Of a stretch of DNA of 64,000 nt, positions 7,303 to 16,477 are shown one piece after another. The position numbers were made by a program, and so were the translations under genes. The notes beneath the pieces are model-generated. The model was not told where the DNA came from, ran no database searches, and was given only the letters and a program-made list of their open reading frames with translations. How positions within the stretch are numbered: position 1 is the first letter of the stretch; every line of letters starts with the position of its first letter. Source of the stretch: Algoriphagus iocasae (lineage in GTDB: Bacteria > Bacteroidota > Bacteroidia > Cytophagales > Cyclobacteriaceae); NCBI RefSeq assembly GCF_014206875.1, contig NZ_JACIJO010000002.1:1054001-1118000 (forward strand). Reading direction: 5' to 3'.

Positions 7303-8622
7303 ATGAAAATCATGAAATTCGGAGGGACCTCAGTGGGTCGCCCCGAGCGAATGCACCTGGTGAAAGACCTAATCACCAGAGGTGATGAACCTACTATTGT
7401 TGTTCTTTCTGCCCTTTCTGGCACTACCAATGCATTGGTGGGCATCGGGGAGGCACTTGCAGCTGGAGATAAAAATTTGGCCAAAGAAAGAATCGATACG
7501 CTTCATGCTCATTATTTGGTGTTTTATAAAGAGCTTCTTAAAACTGAATCAGCTCGCGCCAAAGCGGAAGATATCATCAAAGAACATTTTGAGTTTTTGA
7601 ATATTCTATTGAAAATCTCTTTTAACGAGGCGATCAACAGAGATATTTTAGCTCAGGGAGAATTGCTTTCTACGAAGTTGTTCTATACGCTTTTGGAAGA
7701 ATTGGAAATTCCTGCGGTTTTCCTTCCTGCATTGGACTTTATGAGTATCGATGAGAATTCGGAGCCGGAATTAGGCAAGATCTCAGAAAAGCTAAAAGCG
7801 ATTTTGGCAGAACATTCAGGAGCAAGAATATTTGTGACCCAAGGATATATCTGTAAAAACCATCGTAATGAAGTGGATAACCTAAAGCGTGGAGGTAGTG
7901 ATTATACTGCTTCTTTGGTTGCCGCTGCTATCCAAGCTTCCGCTTGTGAAATCTGGACAGATATCGATGGAATGCATAATAACGATCCTCGAATCGTAGA
8001 TAAAACTCGTCCTATCGCCGAAATGTCATTTGACGAAGCAGCGGAGTTAGCTTATTTCGGAGCAAAAATCCTTCATCCTGCCTCTATTTGGCCTGCTCAA
8101 TTGTACAATGTGCCTGTGAAGTTGCTGAATACCATGGAGCCAGAAGCCCATGGAACATTAATCAAAGCTGAAGTAGATACTACTGGTGTGAAAGCCATTG
8201 CTGCGAAAGATGGTATTACAGCGATTAAAATTAAGTCTAGCAGAATGCTTTTGGCTTATGGTTTCTTAAGAAGAGTATTTGAGATTTTCGAAAAGTACAA
8301 GACGCCAATTGACATGATCACTACTTCTGAGGTGGCTGTATCAGTTACGATTGACGATTTAAGTCATTTAGATCAAATCTTGGCAGAGTTGGATACTTTA
8401 GGCTCTGTGGAGGTAGATAAGAATCAAGCGATTGTCTGCATCGTAGGTAACCAGATTTCTGAAACCAAAGGAGTCATCAAAGCAGTGATGGATTCCTTGG
8501 AAGATATTCCTGTTAGAATGGTTTCTTATGGAGGTAGTAGACATAACGTTTCACTACTTGTGGATGCGAATTTTAAAAATGCAGCATTGCAAAAATTGAA
8601 TTCAGGAGTTTTTTCCTGGTAA
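7303..8622 (+). CDS. lysC: Aspartate kinase
   Basis: Monofunctional aspartokinase of 439 aa, first step of lysine, threonine, methionine and diaminopimelate synthesis. KFGGTSVG (residues 5-12) is the amino-acid-kinase signature. RGGSDYTASL and the nucleotide segment DIDGMHNNDPRIV lie in the catalytic domain, and two ACT regulatory domains occupy the last 140 residues (for example MITTSEVAVSVTI). Feedback control by an end-product amino acid is therefore expected. No homoserine dehydrogenase domain follows, so this is not a ThrA-type fusion. Confidence 0.95.
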   Translation: MKIMKFGGTSVGRPERMHLVKDLITRGDEPTIVVLSALSGTTNALVGIGEALAAGDKNLAKERIDTLHAHYLVFYKELLKTESARAKAEDIIKEHFEFLNILLKISFNEAINRDILAQGELLSTKLFYTLLEELEIPAVFLPALDFMSIDENSEPELGKISEKLKAILAEHSGARIFVTQGYICKNHRNEVDNLKRGGSDYTASLVAAAIQASACEIWTDIDGMHNNDPRIVDKTRPIAEMSFDEAAELAYFGAKILHPASIWPAQLYNVPVKLLNTMEPEAHGTLIKAEVDTTGVKAIAAKDGITAIKIKSSRMLLAYGFLRRVFEIFEKYKTPIDMITTSEVAVSVTIDDLSHLDQILAELDTLGSVEVDKNQAIVCIVGNQISETKGVIKAVMDSLEDIPVRMVSYGGSRHNVSLLVDANFKNAALQKLNSGVFSW

Positions 8623-8628
8623 AATATG

Positions 8629-8767
8629 GAGGTTGTCTCAAAAGTCTAAAATTTGTCTGCCTGAGCGGAGTCGAAGGCCTTTAGAATCGAAATAACAGAC
8701 ATTTCGATTTCGAGACTCTCGTCTCTCAAGTGCTCAATGTGACAAAAACCAATTATGAGACAGCCTC
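8629..8767. repeat. 139-bp intergenic element with 12-bp terminal inverted repeats
   Basis: GAGGTTGTCTCA (8629-8640) and TGAGACAGCCTC (8756-8767) are inverted copies with one mismatch. Between them lies a segment containing GCCTGAGCGGAGTCGAAGGC and then ATTTCGATTTCGAGACTC. The inner part recurs, inverted, at 33846-33914, and its GAGCGGAGTC core at 15753-15776. The GAGGCTGTCTCA end resembles ends of Bacteroidota transposable elements, so a small non-autonomous (MITE-like) element is possible. No ORF inside. It may also act as a terminator for lysC. Confidence 0.6.
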
Positions 8768-8800
8768 TTTTATTTAGAATCATTCTGTTTATTTTTGCTT

Positions 8801-9127
8801 ATGTCAAAACCAAAAGACCGCCCTGGTTTCCTTCATAGACTTCAAGCCAAGTGGCAGTTGAAAAGTGTTTTTCAGGTGGTCTTGGTTTTGGTGGTTTTTG
8901 CCTGTACAGGTTTTACCATCCTTTTTATAAAAGCACCTATACTGGATTTTTTTGGAGTGGAAAAAGGAGGCTTTTGGAATACCATTCTTTATCTCTTGCT
9001 TGTGCTTCCTCTCTATCAGATTTTCTTACTGATTTATGGGTTTCTTTTTGGGCAGTTTAATTTCTTCTGGGAAAAGGAAAAGCAAATTTTCAGAAGAATA
9101 GGCTCTTTATTTAAGAAAAAAAAATAA
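8801..9127 (+). CDS. Small two-helix membrane protein (DUF6787-like)
   Basis: 108 aa. A basic N-terminus (KPKDRPGFLHRLQAKWQLKS) precedes two membrane helices (VFQVVLVLVVFACTGFTILF and WNTILYLLLVLPLYQIFLLI), then FFWEKEKQIFRR and a poly-lysine end. The layout, with the W-x-L-K-S entry to helix 1 and a FFWEKEK motif after helix 2, resembles the small DUF6787 membrane family found in Bacteroidota; this is from memory and is not certain. Function unknown. Start at ATG 8801; the TTG six bases earlier is part of a TATTTTTG promoter-like motif. It abuts recG tail to tail. Confidence 0.7.
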   Translation: MSKPKDRPGFLHRLQAKWQLKSVFQVVLVLVVFACTGFTILFIKAPILDFFGVEKGGFWNTILYLLLVLPLYQIFLLIYGFLFGQFNFFWEKEKQIFRRIGSLFKKKK

Positions 9128-11221
9128 TCAAGAAATCCTGCTCCAGTTCACAGCAGTTTTCTTTTGTTGCTTCACTTGCCTTAATACTGGTGCATTTTCC
9201 GGTAAACTCAAACTAGGATCTTGAGCTAATAATTGCTGAGCGGCATCTCTAGCCAAAGTCAAAATCGGAGCATCTTTGCTTAAATCCGCAATCAATAAAT
9301 CGGTTATCCCACTTTGTTGGGTGCCCATCAAGTCTCCTGGACCTCGAAGCTTCAGATCCACATCAGCGATTTCAAATCCATCATTGGTCCGAACCATTGT
9401 TTCCAACCTGACACGTCCTTCTTTGGATAGCTCATACTTGCTCATCAAGATGCAATAGCTTTGCTCTGCACCTCTTCCCACTCTTCCTCTTAGCTGATGG
9501 AGTTGGGAAAGTCCAAAACGCTCAGCATTTTCGATTACCATAACCGAAGCATTCGGCACATTCACTCCAACTTCGATGACGGTTGTAGCAACCATGATTT
9601 TGGTTTCGCCTTTGACAAAGCGTTGCATTTCATAGTCTTTCGCTTCCGGCTTCATGGATCCATTCACGATGCTTATTGGATAATTTGGAAAAGCCCGGGA
9701 AATGCTTTCGAAGCCATCCATGACATTTTTTAAATCCAATGTTTCAGATTCCTCGATCAAAGGATAGACAATATAAACCTGTCTTCCTTTTTTGATTTCC
9801 TCATTGATGAAACCAAAGACTTTTAGACGGTCCTTGTCGTATCGATGAACTGTCTGGATCGGTTTTCTTCCTGCAGGTAATTCATCAATGACCGACACAT
9901 CCAAATCTCCGTAGAGTGTCATCGCCAATGTTCTGGGAATAGGAGTGGCAGTCATCACCAAAACATGTGGGATAGAATCTTCATTTTTTGCCCATAATTT
10001 GGCTCGCTGAGCTACGCCGAATCGGTGCTGCTCGTCCACTATCGCCAACCCAAGATTTTGGAATTGCACCACATCTTCCAGCAACGCATGTGTTCCGATG
10101 AGAATTTTTAATTCTCCAGAAAGTAGTTTTTCATGGATGGCTTTCCGCTTAGATTTTTTTACTGAACCTGTAAGAATTTCAATCTCCATTCCCATCATAT
10201 CCGCATATTCCTTTAGTCCTTCATAATGCTGATTGGCCAAAATCTCTGTTGGTGCCATCAGGCAGGCTTGTGCTCCGGAACCAATCGCGATCAACATGCA
10301 GATAAAAGCGACCATGGTTTTTCCGCTTCCTACATCACCTTGAATCAGGCGGTTCATCTGCTTTCCGGATTTCATATCAGCGAAAGCCTCCCTGATCACC
10401 CGCTTTTGAGCATTCGTCAGTTCGAAGGGGATATGGTTCTGATAGAAATCTGTCAGTAATTCTGTATTGCCTAGGGATTGTCCTCTGAATTTTTCCGTTC
10501 GCGTTGCTTTCAGCATCAATAGCCTCAACTGAAGAAAAAAGAATTCTTCAAACTTCAGACGTTTGCGAGCCCGATGAAGCAGCTCTGGTTTACTGGGGAA
10601 ATGAATTTGCTGGATCGCTTCTTTTTTGCCGATCAGTTGGTATTGATGAAGGATTTCTGCTGGAAGTGTTTCGTTGATATGAGGAAAACAAGCATGTACC
10701 AGCACTTCCATGATTTTGGAAATGCCTCGTGAATCCAGAAATCGGGCTCTCAACTTTTCTGTGGTGGAATACACCGGCTGAAAGTTATTCCTCTGTTCAT
10801 TGGCTGAGCTCAGTGGTTCCATTTCTGGATGTGCAATACTCCATTTACTTCCATATCGGGCAGGTTTGCCGAAGAAAATATATACCGCCCCAGTAGGTAA
10901 TTTTTTCTGAACCCATTGGATACCCTTAAACCATGTCATTTCCATCTCCCCGGTTTCATCGGCCACATGAGCTACAAGTCTCTTTTTGTTTCCGATGCCA
11001 ATCAGTTCCACTTTCTGGATTTTTGCAATAATCTGCACATTCTCCAAATCAGGATTGAGATCACGGATTTTGAAAAATCGCGTTCTGTCCTCGTATCGAA
11101 ATGGGTAGTGTTGGATCAATTCACCATAGATAAAAATATTCAATTCCTTATTGATCAGAGCGGCACGCTGAGGACCGACTCCTTTCAGAAATTCAATTTT
11201 GGTGTCAAAAATTCCAGACAA
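9128..11221 (-). CDS. recG: ATP-dependent DNA helicase RecG
   Basis: 697-aa superfamily 2 helicase that reverses stalled forks and branch-migrates recombination intermediates. The N-terminal wedge/OB domain (FLKGVGPQRAALI, RYEDRT) is followed by helicase motif I GDVGSGKT near residue 295, a DEQH motif II, TATPIPRT motif III and the C-terminal GRVGRG motif VI. Length is standard for the family. It stands alone on the minus strand. Confidence 0.96.
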   Translation of the reverse strand: MSGIFDTKIEFLKGVGPQRAALINKELNIFIYGELIQHYPFRYEDRTRFFKIRDLNPDLENVQIIAKIQKVELIGIGNKKRLVAHVADETGEMEMTWFKGIQWVQKKLPTGAVYIFFGKPARYGSKWSIAHPEMEPLSSANEQRNNFQPVYSTTEKLRARFLDSRGISKIMEVLVHACFPHINETLPAEILHQYQLIGKKEAIQQIHFPSKPELLHRARKRLKFEEFFFLQLRLLMLKATRTEKFRGQSLGNTELLTDFYQNHIPFELTNAQKRVIREAFADMKSGKQMNRLIQGDVGSGKTMVAFICMLIAIGSGAQACLMAPTEILANQHYEGLKEYADMMGMEIEILTGSVKKSKRKAIHEKLLSGELKILIGTHALLEDVVQFQNLGLAIVDEQHRFGVAQRAKLWAKNEDSIPHVLVMTATPIPRTLAMTLYGDLDVSVIDELPAGRKPIQTVHRYDKDRLKVFGFINEEIKKGRQVYIVYPLIEESETLDLKNVMDGFESISRAFPNYPISIVNGSMKPEAKDYEMQRFVKGETKIMVATTVIEVGVNVPNASVMVIENAERFGLSQLHQLRGRVGRGAEQSYCILMSKYELSKEGRVRLETMVRTNDGFEIADVDLKLRGPGDLMGTQQSGITDLLIADLSKDAPILTLARDAAQQLLAQDPSLSLPENAPVLRQVKQQKKTAVNWSRIS

Positions 11222-11306
11222 GAGGGATTATGATTAGGGAAAAAGCAAATTAAAACCAGTCAGGCCAAATGCCAATAGAATTGACGGGAAATGTCTCAAT
11301 TCAATC

Positions 11307-12371
11307 TTACAATCCTGTGATATTTTTCCAGATGTTTTTCAAAAGAGCTCTTTGCTCTTGCTGACTTTTTAAAAAGATCATCTGGTTTTTTGCACGATGT
11401 AAGTTTTGCTCAGGGTATTGAACTCTGTAATAAATATTTCCCTGCAGATGATCCGAAAAAAACCGTAATCCCATAATACAGGTCATAACTTCTCCGGCTA
11501 TTAATAGGGATTTGGCTTCCTCAATGGTTGCCATATCTTTGATTCCTTCCCAATATCCTGTGAGTAATTTTTCAAAAATAGCAGGCCTGATAGCCAGATT
11601 GTCCCAATTCAGACTTGTTTCTTGTTCTCCACATGCGACGGTCCTGACAAGGTCGCCAAAATCATATAAAAGAAGCCCTCCCATCAGCGTGTCCAAATCA
11701 ATAATTGCTGCTACTTTTTCCAGGCTTTCTTCAAAAATCAAATTGTTGATCTTGGTGTCGTTATGAGTGATTCTTTGTGGGCAACTGGCTAAAAATTCTT
11801 TATAGGATTCGACAAGTGTTTTTTGACTTAGATAGAAATCCAAGATCTCTTTTTCTTCCTTTTCTATTGATTTTGCTTCACTTGCGGCTTTTTCAAGATT
11901 TTCAAACCGCCACTCCAGTCTATGGAATTTCGGGATGGATTCCTGCATTTCATCTGCCTGGATTTCTTTTCCCCAAAATGCAAATGTCCCATAGGCTTTT
12001 GAGGCAAGGTGGGCTTGATTTGAATTTTGGATTTCCTGAAGTGTCACACCTTTGACGAAGTCAAAAAGACGGAAAAGTTTTCCTTCGAAATTTGTCAATG
12101 AATCCCCGGAATTGTTCAGTCTAGGAAGTGGTAGCGCAAAAGGGAGTTTGGAGACATCCCCTTTTTCTCCCATGATAAAATGATTGTGGGCGATTCTCTC
12201 AGGGTACTTAAAAACTGAATTATTAAACTCCTGTAGGATAAATTTGGAATCGGGACTTTCTATCAGGTAAGTGCCATGGATCAAACCGGATCCAAATGGA
12301 TTGCACTGATACTTTTTCCCTTCTAAAAAGCTGTATTGGTTAAGAATAGCTGAGATCTGCTCCATTTTCAT
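11307..12371 (-). CDS. APH-family small-molecule/sugar kinase
   Basis: 354-aa cytosolic phosphotransferase of the aminoglycoside-phosphotransferase/choline-kinase fold. The glycine-rich start (NPFGSGLIHGTYLIE), the catalytic loop THNDTKINNLIF and the metal-binding IDLDTLMGG are all present. The sequence looks closer to N-acetylhexosamine-1-kinase (NahK)-like proteins than to antibiotic kinases, in particular HNDTKxNN plus DLDT. It is divergent from a sodium/solute symporter at 12696, so a role in phosphorylating an imported sugar or amino sugar is plausible. Substrate not determinable here. Confidence 0.75.
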   Translation of the reverse strand: MKMEQISAILNQYSFLEGKKYQCNPFGSGLIHGTYLIESPDSKFILQEFNNSVFKYPERIAHNHFIMGEKGDVSKLPFALPLPRLNNSGDSLTNFEGKLFRLFDFVKGVTLQEIQNSNQAHLASKAYGTFAFWGKEIQADEMQESIPKFHRLEWRFENLEKAASEAKSIEKEEKEILDFYLSQKTLVESYKEFLASCPQRITHNDTKINNLIFEESLEKVAAIIDLDTLMGGLLLYDFGDLVRTVACGEQETSLNWDNLAIRPAIFEKLLTGYWEGIKDMATIEEAKSLLIAGEVMTCIMGLRFFSDHLQGNIYYRVQYPEQNLHRAKNQMIFLKSQQEQRALLKNIWKNITGL

Positions 12372-12695
12372 CCTGCAAAGCTAATTCATCTCCAAAAATT
12401 AAAAAGTTCGAAATAAAAAAAGCCGACCTCATGGCCGGCTTTCCTTGGATTTAGTCCTGAAAAATTCACAGGAAATTAGTTTTCAAAATTTTTGAGAAAC
12501 TTTACTTGGAAGCTAAGACATTTGGTCAAGGAGATAAAATTCAATTTGAAACCACTAAATTTTTTCTTTTTACCGCTAAATCATGCCAATATTATATCCA
12601 GATTAAAAAAATTAAATACATTAGTAAAAAATATTAATTAAGTTCTTTTCATTTTTAAAAAAAATGAGAAAAATGAATTCTAAAAACCCATAATT
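12372..12695. other. Divergent intergenic region between kinase and symporter
   Basis: 324 bp, very AT-rich, without a credible ORF. It contains the hairpin at 12415-12442. No clean TTTG/TAnnTTTG promoter was found on either strand, although both flanking genes must start transcription here. Confidence 0.5.
12415..12442 (-). terminator. Hairpin with U-tract pointing toward the kinase gene
   Basis: AGCCGACC (12421-12428) pairs with GGCCGGCT (12433-12440) with one mismatch. On the minus strand it is followed by seven T (A-run 12415-12421). It lies 45 bp upstream of the kinase start, so it is either a leader attenuator or an insulating terminator. Confidence 0.55.
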
Positions 12696-14471
12696 ATGAA
12701 TGTAACCGCCATTGATTGGGGCATCATTGCCGCCTTCTTTGTCATTTCCCTTTTGATAGGTCTTTTTACAGCTAAACAAGCAGGTAGTTCCGCTAAAGAA
12801 TTTTTCCTTTCTGGAAGAAATATGCCTTGGTGGCTTTTGGGAGTTTCAATGGTTGCAACGACCTTCTCTGCGGATACCCCTAATTTGGTGACAGACATCG
12901 TTCGTAAAAACGGTGTAGCCGGTAACTGGGCATGGTGGGCATTCTTGTTGACGGGTATGTTGACTGTTTTTGTTTATGCCAAACTTTGGAGAAGATCTGA
13001 AGTGACTACCGATTTGGAATTTTACGAACTGAGATATTCCGGAAAAGGTGCTGCATTCTTAAGAGCATTCCGGGCTATTTACCTTGGTGTCTTTTTCAAT
13101 GTGGTGATCATGGCTACCGTTTCTTTGGCAGCGATCAAAATCGGTGGTGTGATGTTGGGTTTAAGTCCCATACAAACTTTGTTGATTGCATCAATTGTGA
13201 CTGTGGTCTATAGTTCCTTGGGTGGATTGAAAGGTGTTTTATTAACTGACTTCTTCCAGTTCTTTATTGCCATGATCGGTTCTTTTGGAGCTGCGTATTT
13301 CATTTTAGATCTACCGGAAATCGGTTCATTAAATAACTTATTGGCGCATGAGAATGTAGCGGATAAATTAAATTTCCTGCCTGATTTCACCGATCCAAAC
13401 GTTTACATTCCATTATTTATCATGCCAATTGCCATCCAGTGGTGGGCAACTTGGTATCCAGGTGCAGAGCCTGGAGGTGGAGGATATATCGCCCAGCGAA
13501 TGCTTTCTGCTAAGGATGAAAAGAATGCTATCGGTGCAACCTTGTTCTTTAACATTGCACACTATGCGATGAGACCTTGGCCATGGATTTTGATTGCCTT
13601 GTCATCTTTGGTGATATTCCCTCAGATTTCTGACTTGCAGGCAGCATTTCCAGATATCCCTGCAGATAAATTAGGTGATGATTTGGCCTATTCAGCCATG
13701 CTTACTTACCTGCCAACAGGTTTGATAGGTATTGTTTTGGCATCCTTGATTGCTGCGGTAATGTCCACGCTTTCTACGCACCTTAACTGGGGCTCTTCTT
13801 ATATCGTGAATGACTTTTACCTAAGATTTGTCAAGCCAGAAGCTTCTGACAAGGAATTGGTATCTGTAGGTAGAATTTCTACCGTTTTGTTAATGGCACT
13901 ATCTGCCCTATTGGCTTTGGCACTTTCTTCTGCTTTGGATGCTTTCAATATCCTTTTGCAAATCGGTGCTGGAACGGGCTTGATCTTTATTTTAAGATGG
14001 TTCTGGTGGAGAATCAATGCATTCACCGAGATTTCTGCCATGGCGATTTCTTTTGTGGTAGCGATTTTCTTTGAGGTGATCAACCCAAAAGTCAATTGGA
14101 TTTTGATCCCAGAAAATCAGGCTTATTTGAAATTGATTTATAGTGTAAGTATTACTACCGTGGGCTGGTTATTGGTTACGTTTTTAACCAGACCTGAAAA
14201 GGATGAAGTTTTACTTTCCTTTTATAGAAAAGTCACTCCAGCAGCCTTTGGATGGAAAAAAGTGTTGGACAGATATCCGGCTGAGAAGCAGGTAATGGGC
14301 CAACTTCCAAAAGAAATCGGCCTGATGGTAATCGGTGCTGTGATGATTTACTCAGCATTGTTCTCTACAGGATTCTTTATTTACGGAAATATCCTGAGCG
14401 GATTTATAGCCGCTGCTATTTCTGTAGCTGGCGGGGTAATTATTATTAGATCCTGGAAAAAGCTGAATTAA
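12696..14471 (+). CDS. Sodium:solute symporter (SSS/SLC5 family)
   Basis: 591-aa inner-membrane transporter with about 14 helices. The family start DWGIIAAFFVISLLIGLF and the loop AKEFFLSGRNMPWWLLGVSM are typical of the SSS family, and the VYSSLGGLKGVLLTDFFQF segment is the conserved helix 5 region. A long aromatic helix region (FIMPIAIQWWATWYPG) and a Trp-rich WFWWRINAF segment mark the large Bacteroidota subgroup often found near sugar-use genes. It is divergent from the APH-type kinase, suggesting import followed by phosphorylation. Substrate unknown; convergent with gldD, which ends on the adjacent base. Confidence 0.9.
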   Translation: MNVTAIDWGIIAAFFVISLLIGLFTAKQAGSSAKEFFLSGRNMPWWLLGVSMVATTFSADTPNLVTDIVRKNGVAGNWAWWAFLLTGMLTVFVYAKLWRRSEVTTDLEFYELRYSGKGAAFLRAFRAIYLGVFFNVVIMATVSLAAIKIGGVMLGLSPIQTLLIASIVTVVYSSLGGLKGVLLTDFFQFFIAMIGSFGAAYFILDLPEIGSLNNLLAHENVADKLNFLPDFTDPNVYIPLFIMPIAIQWWATWYPGAEPGGGGYIAQRMLSAKDEKNAIGATLFFNIAHYAMRPWPWILIALSSLVIFPQISDLQAAFPDIPADKLGDDLAYSAMLTYLPTGLIGIVLASLIAAVMSTLSTHLNWGSSYIVNDFYLRFVKPEASDKELVSVGRISTVLLMALSALLALALSSALDAFNILLQIGAGTGLIFILRWFWWRINAFTEISAMAISFVVAIFFEVINPKVNWILIPENQAYLKLIYSVSITTVGWLLVTFLTRPEKDEVLLSFYRKVTPAAFGWKKVLDRYPAEKQVMGQLPKEIGLMVIGAVMIYSALFSTGFFIYGNILSGFIAAAISVAGGVIIIRSWKKLN

Positions 14472-15044
14472 TTATTCTTGAAATTTAACGGAATTCATCA
14501 GGTGGGCCATGTCCACCTTGATGTATTCTATCACAGGAGCTAGCGAATCATTTTTCATCGCTGTATTAAAGTAAAGTGCTCCTCTTAAGAAATTTTTGGT
14601 AGAATCTGTGACAAAAAACTGGAACTGCGTAGGTACTTCTCCAGTTAATTCTGCGATGACACCGGTATACCCTTCAGGAGTGACAGCAACGGACTCCTGA
14701 ATTCCATAAGCTTTGATTTGATGTTTGGCTGTCAGTTGGAAAGCATCACTGGAAAGTTTTCTAAAGCTTACCCCATCGCCGATTCTTTTATAAGTCAAAT
14801 GCACTTTTGCACCAAAATCCACATAGTGTAAATTAATCCATTCATCTTCCTCCACATTAAAAGAGTCCGCTTCCACTTGGCTGTGGGCAGAATATTCTAA
14901 TTGGTATGGATAGCCTTCTTGGAGATGTTGAAATTGATGAGCAGGCAAGTCAATCCGGTTGTATCCCGGAGGTTTTGGGAGATAACTTTCCCCACATGCT
15001 GCTAAACCTAATGCCATAGGTATATACAAAAGATATTTACGCAT
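14472..15044 (-). CDS. gldD: Gliding motility lipoprotein GldD
   Basis: 190-aa lipoprotein: MRKYLLYIPMALGLAAC gives a signal peptide with the lipobox cysteine at residue 17. The mature protein carries the family signatures YLPKPPGYNRIDLP, the central segment LTAKHQIKA, and the C-terminal FFVTDSTKNFLRGALYF plus APVIEYIKVDM. GldD is needed for gliding and for function of the type IX secretion apparatus in Flavobacterium; its exact role is not known. The presence here implies T9SS-type secretion in this organism. Single gene, convergent with the symporter. Confidence 0.93.
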   Translation of the reverse strand: MRKYLLYIPMALGLAACGESYLPKPPGYNRIDLPAHQFQHLQEGYPYQLEYSAHSQVEADSFNVEEDEWINLHYVDFGAKVHLTYKRIGDGVSFRKLSSDAFQLTAKHQIKAYGIQESVAVTPEGYTGVIAELTGEVPTQFQFFVTDSTKNFLRGALYFNTAMKNDSLAPVIEYIKVDMAHLMNSVKFQE

Positions 15045-15121
15045 GGTTTAAAATTAGACAATAGGTTTGAAATGATGGGATAATAGATGAAATTTAACAA
15101 AAGAACCAAACCCTATATTCC

Positions 15122-15652
15122 ATGAAAAAGGTAGTACGATTACTTACCGGAGCTGTTTTAGCTTCATTTTTAGTGCTTGCAGCGGGAGCTGTAAATGCCC
15201 AGACCACGATGGAGGAGTTTATGGCCAAGTGGGATAATACTAAAAAGTATACACTTGATATCCTGGATAAAATGCCGGATTCAGGGATGGATTACAAAAC
15301 AGATCCAGCTGCAATGTCCTTTAAAGAGCAAATCCACCATGTCGGAAATGCAATTGTGGGAATTTCACAGGGCTTTTTGAAAGGAACTGATCCGGGCTTT
15401 GAGATCAATTTAGAAACCGCAACCCGAGCAGAACTAGCTGATTACGTTGGCAAATGCTTTGATTATGGTAAGAAAACCTTAGCTGCATTGTCTGCTGAAG
15501 ATGCTGGTGAAAAAATTGAGGTCTTTGGCAATACCGTTTCAAGAAGACAAGTTGCAGCATTATTGATGGATCATACTTCACATCACAATGGATCTGCAGT
15601 CGCTTACATCAGAACTCAGGGAGCTGAGCCTCCTGCTTATGTAGGATTCTAA
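15122..15652 (+). CDS. Secreted DinB-family protein
   Basis: 176 aa with a Sec signal peptide (about residues 1-26, ending VNAQ). The mature part is a four-helix DinB-type bundle with metal-ligand candidates in QIHHVGNAI and in the helix MDHTSHHNGSAV. DinB superfamily proteins bind a divalent metal with a histidine triad and include thiol transferases; most remain of unknown function. A periplasmic location is unusual compared with cytosolic members but recurs in Bacteroidota. Followed by a strong terminator. Confidence 0.85.
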   Translation: MKKVVRLLTGAVLASFLVLAAGAVNAQTTMEEFMAKWDNTKKYTLDILDKMPDSGMDYKTDPAAMSFKEQIHHVGNAIVGISQGFLKGTDPGFEINLETATRAELADYVGKCFDYGKKTLAALSAEDAGEKIEVFGNTVSRRQVAALLMDHTSHHNGSAVAYIRTQGAEPPAYVGF

Positions 15653-15674
15653 TTTCCTGAATCAATCGAATCAA

Positions 15675-15706
15675 AAAAGGCAGATCTACTGATCTGCCTT
15701 TTCTTT
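15675..15706 (+). terminator. Terminator of the DinB gene
   Basis: Perfect 12-bp stem AAAAGGCAGATC (15675-15686) / GATCTGCCTTTT (15691-15702) with loop TACT and a T-rich tail. Confidence 0.9.
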
Positions 15707-15752
15707 TGTCAACCTGTGCGGAATTAAAATGTGATTTGATTGGATAAATCAA

Positions 15753-15776
15753 GCCTTCGACTCCGCTCAGGCTGAC
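15753..15776. repeat. Copy of the GACTCCGCTCAG-core intergenic repeat
   Basis: GCCTTCGACTCCGCTCAGGC followed by TGAC. The same core occurs at 33894-33908 (same strand) and, inverted, inside the element at 8629-8767. Confidence 0.6.
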
Positions 15777-15810
15777 TAATTTGTTTTCGAGTCAGGCTCT
15801 TTTATTTATT

Positions 15811-16413
15811 TTATTCTGTAATCCAAGCGACTTTTTCATCCATGGAATCTCTTTTTCCCATTGGCCAATTTTCTACCGCAGGTTTGGCTACATAGAAAAA
15901 TCCCATCAGCATATCCTCTCCTTCCAGTCCAAAATCTTCTCTTGCCTCAGGCCAGAAAGTAGGTCCGCCTGTTCCCCAATAAGCAGCAAGCCCATGCGCA
16001 GAGGCTGTTAAATACATGTTCTGTACGGCCATTGCCACTGCTGAAATTTCTTCCATCAAAGGAATGCCTTCAGATCTCTTCATCAAAATGGCAATGACAT
16101 GAGACGCCTTCTGAGGATTATCTAAAAACTTATTGTAAGTAGCTTCCAAAAATGGAGTCCCGTTCTTTTCGGCTCTCATTTTATACATATCTGCCTGATA
16201 TTTCCCGAAGGTTTTTAATCCTTCCCCTTTGTAGACGATGAATCTCCAAGGCTGAGTCAATTTATGTGTTGGTGCCCATCTGGCGTTTTCAAGCATTTCC
16301 TCAATGATGCTATCCTCTACAGGATCATTTTCTTTGAATTGTGCGACAAACATGGATCTACGTCCACGGATGATTTTATTGACTTCTTCTAAGTTGAAAT
16401 CAGGTTTTTGCAT
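15811..16413 (-). CDS. Nitroreductase-family oxidoreductase
   Basis: 200-aa FMN-dependent nitroreductase-fold enzyme. The N-terminal IIRGRRSMF supplies the flavin-phosphate arginines. APTHKLTQPWRFIVY is the usual second motif, and the C-terminal part has MAVQNMYLTASAHGLAAYWGTG and GFFYVAKP. It most resembles YdjA-type small nitroreductases; the physiological substrate cannot be told. No signal peptide. Lies upstream of an S10 peptidase read leftward, but not in an obvious operon. Confidence 0.88.
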   Translation of the reverse strand: MQKPDFNLEEVNKIIRGRRSMFVAQFKENDPVEDSIIEEMLENARWAPTHKLTQPWRFIVYKGEGLKTFGKYQADMYKMRAEKNGTPFLEATYNKFLDNPQKASHVIAILMKRSEGIPLMEEISAVAMAVQNMYLTASAHGLAAYWGTGGPTFWPEAREDFGLEGEDMLMGFFYVAKPAVENWPMGKRDSMDEKVAWITE

Positions 16414-16477
16414 GGTGATTAATTTTATTCTTTATTCCAAATCGGATTTTGAGACTTAAAAGTTCAAGCCTTCTTGA

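Noticed and set aside
11307..12371. Aminoglycoside resistance gene
   Set aside because: Has the APH fold motifs, but the sequence and the symporter neighbour point to a metabolic kinase.
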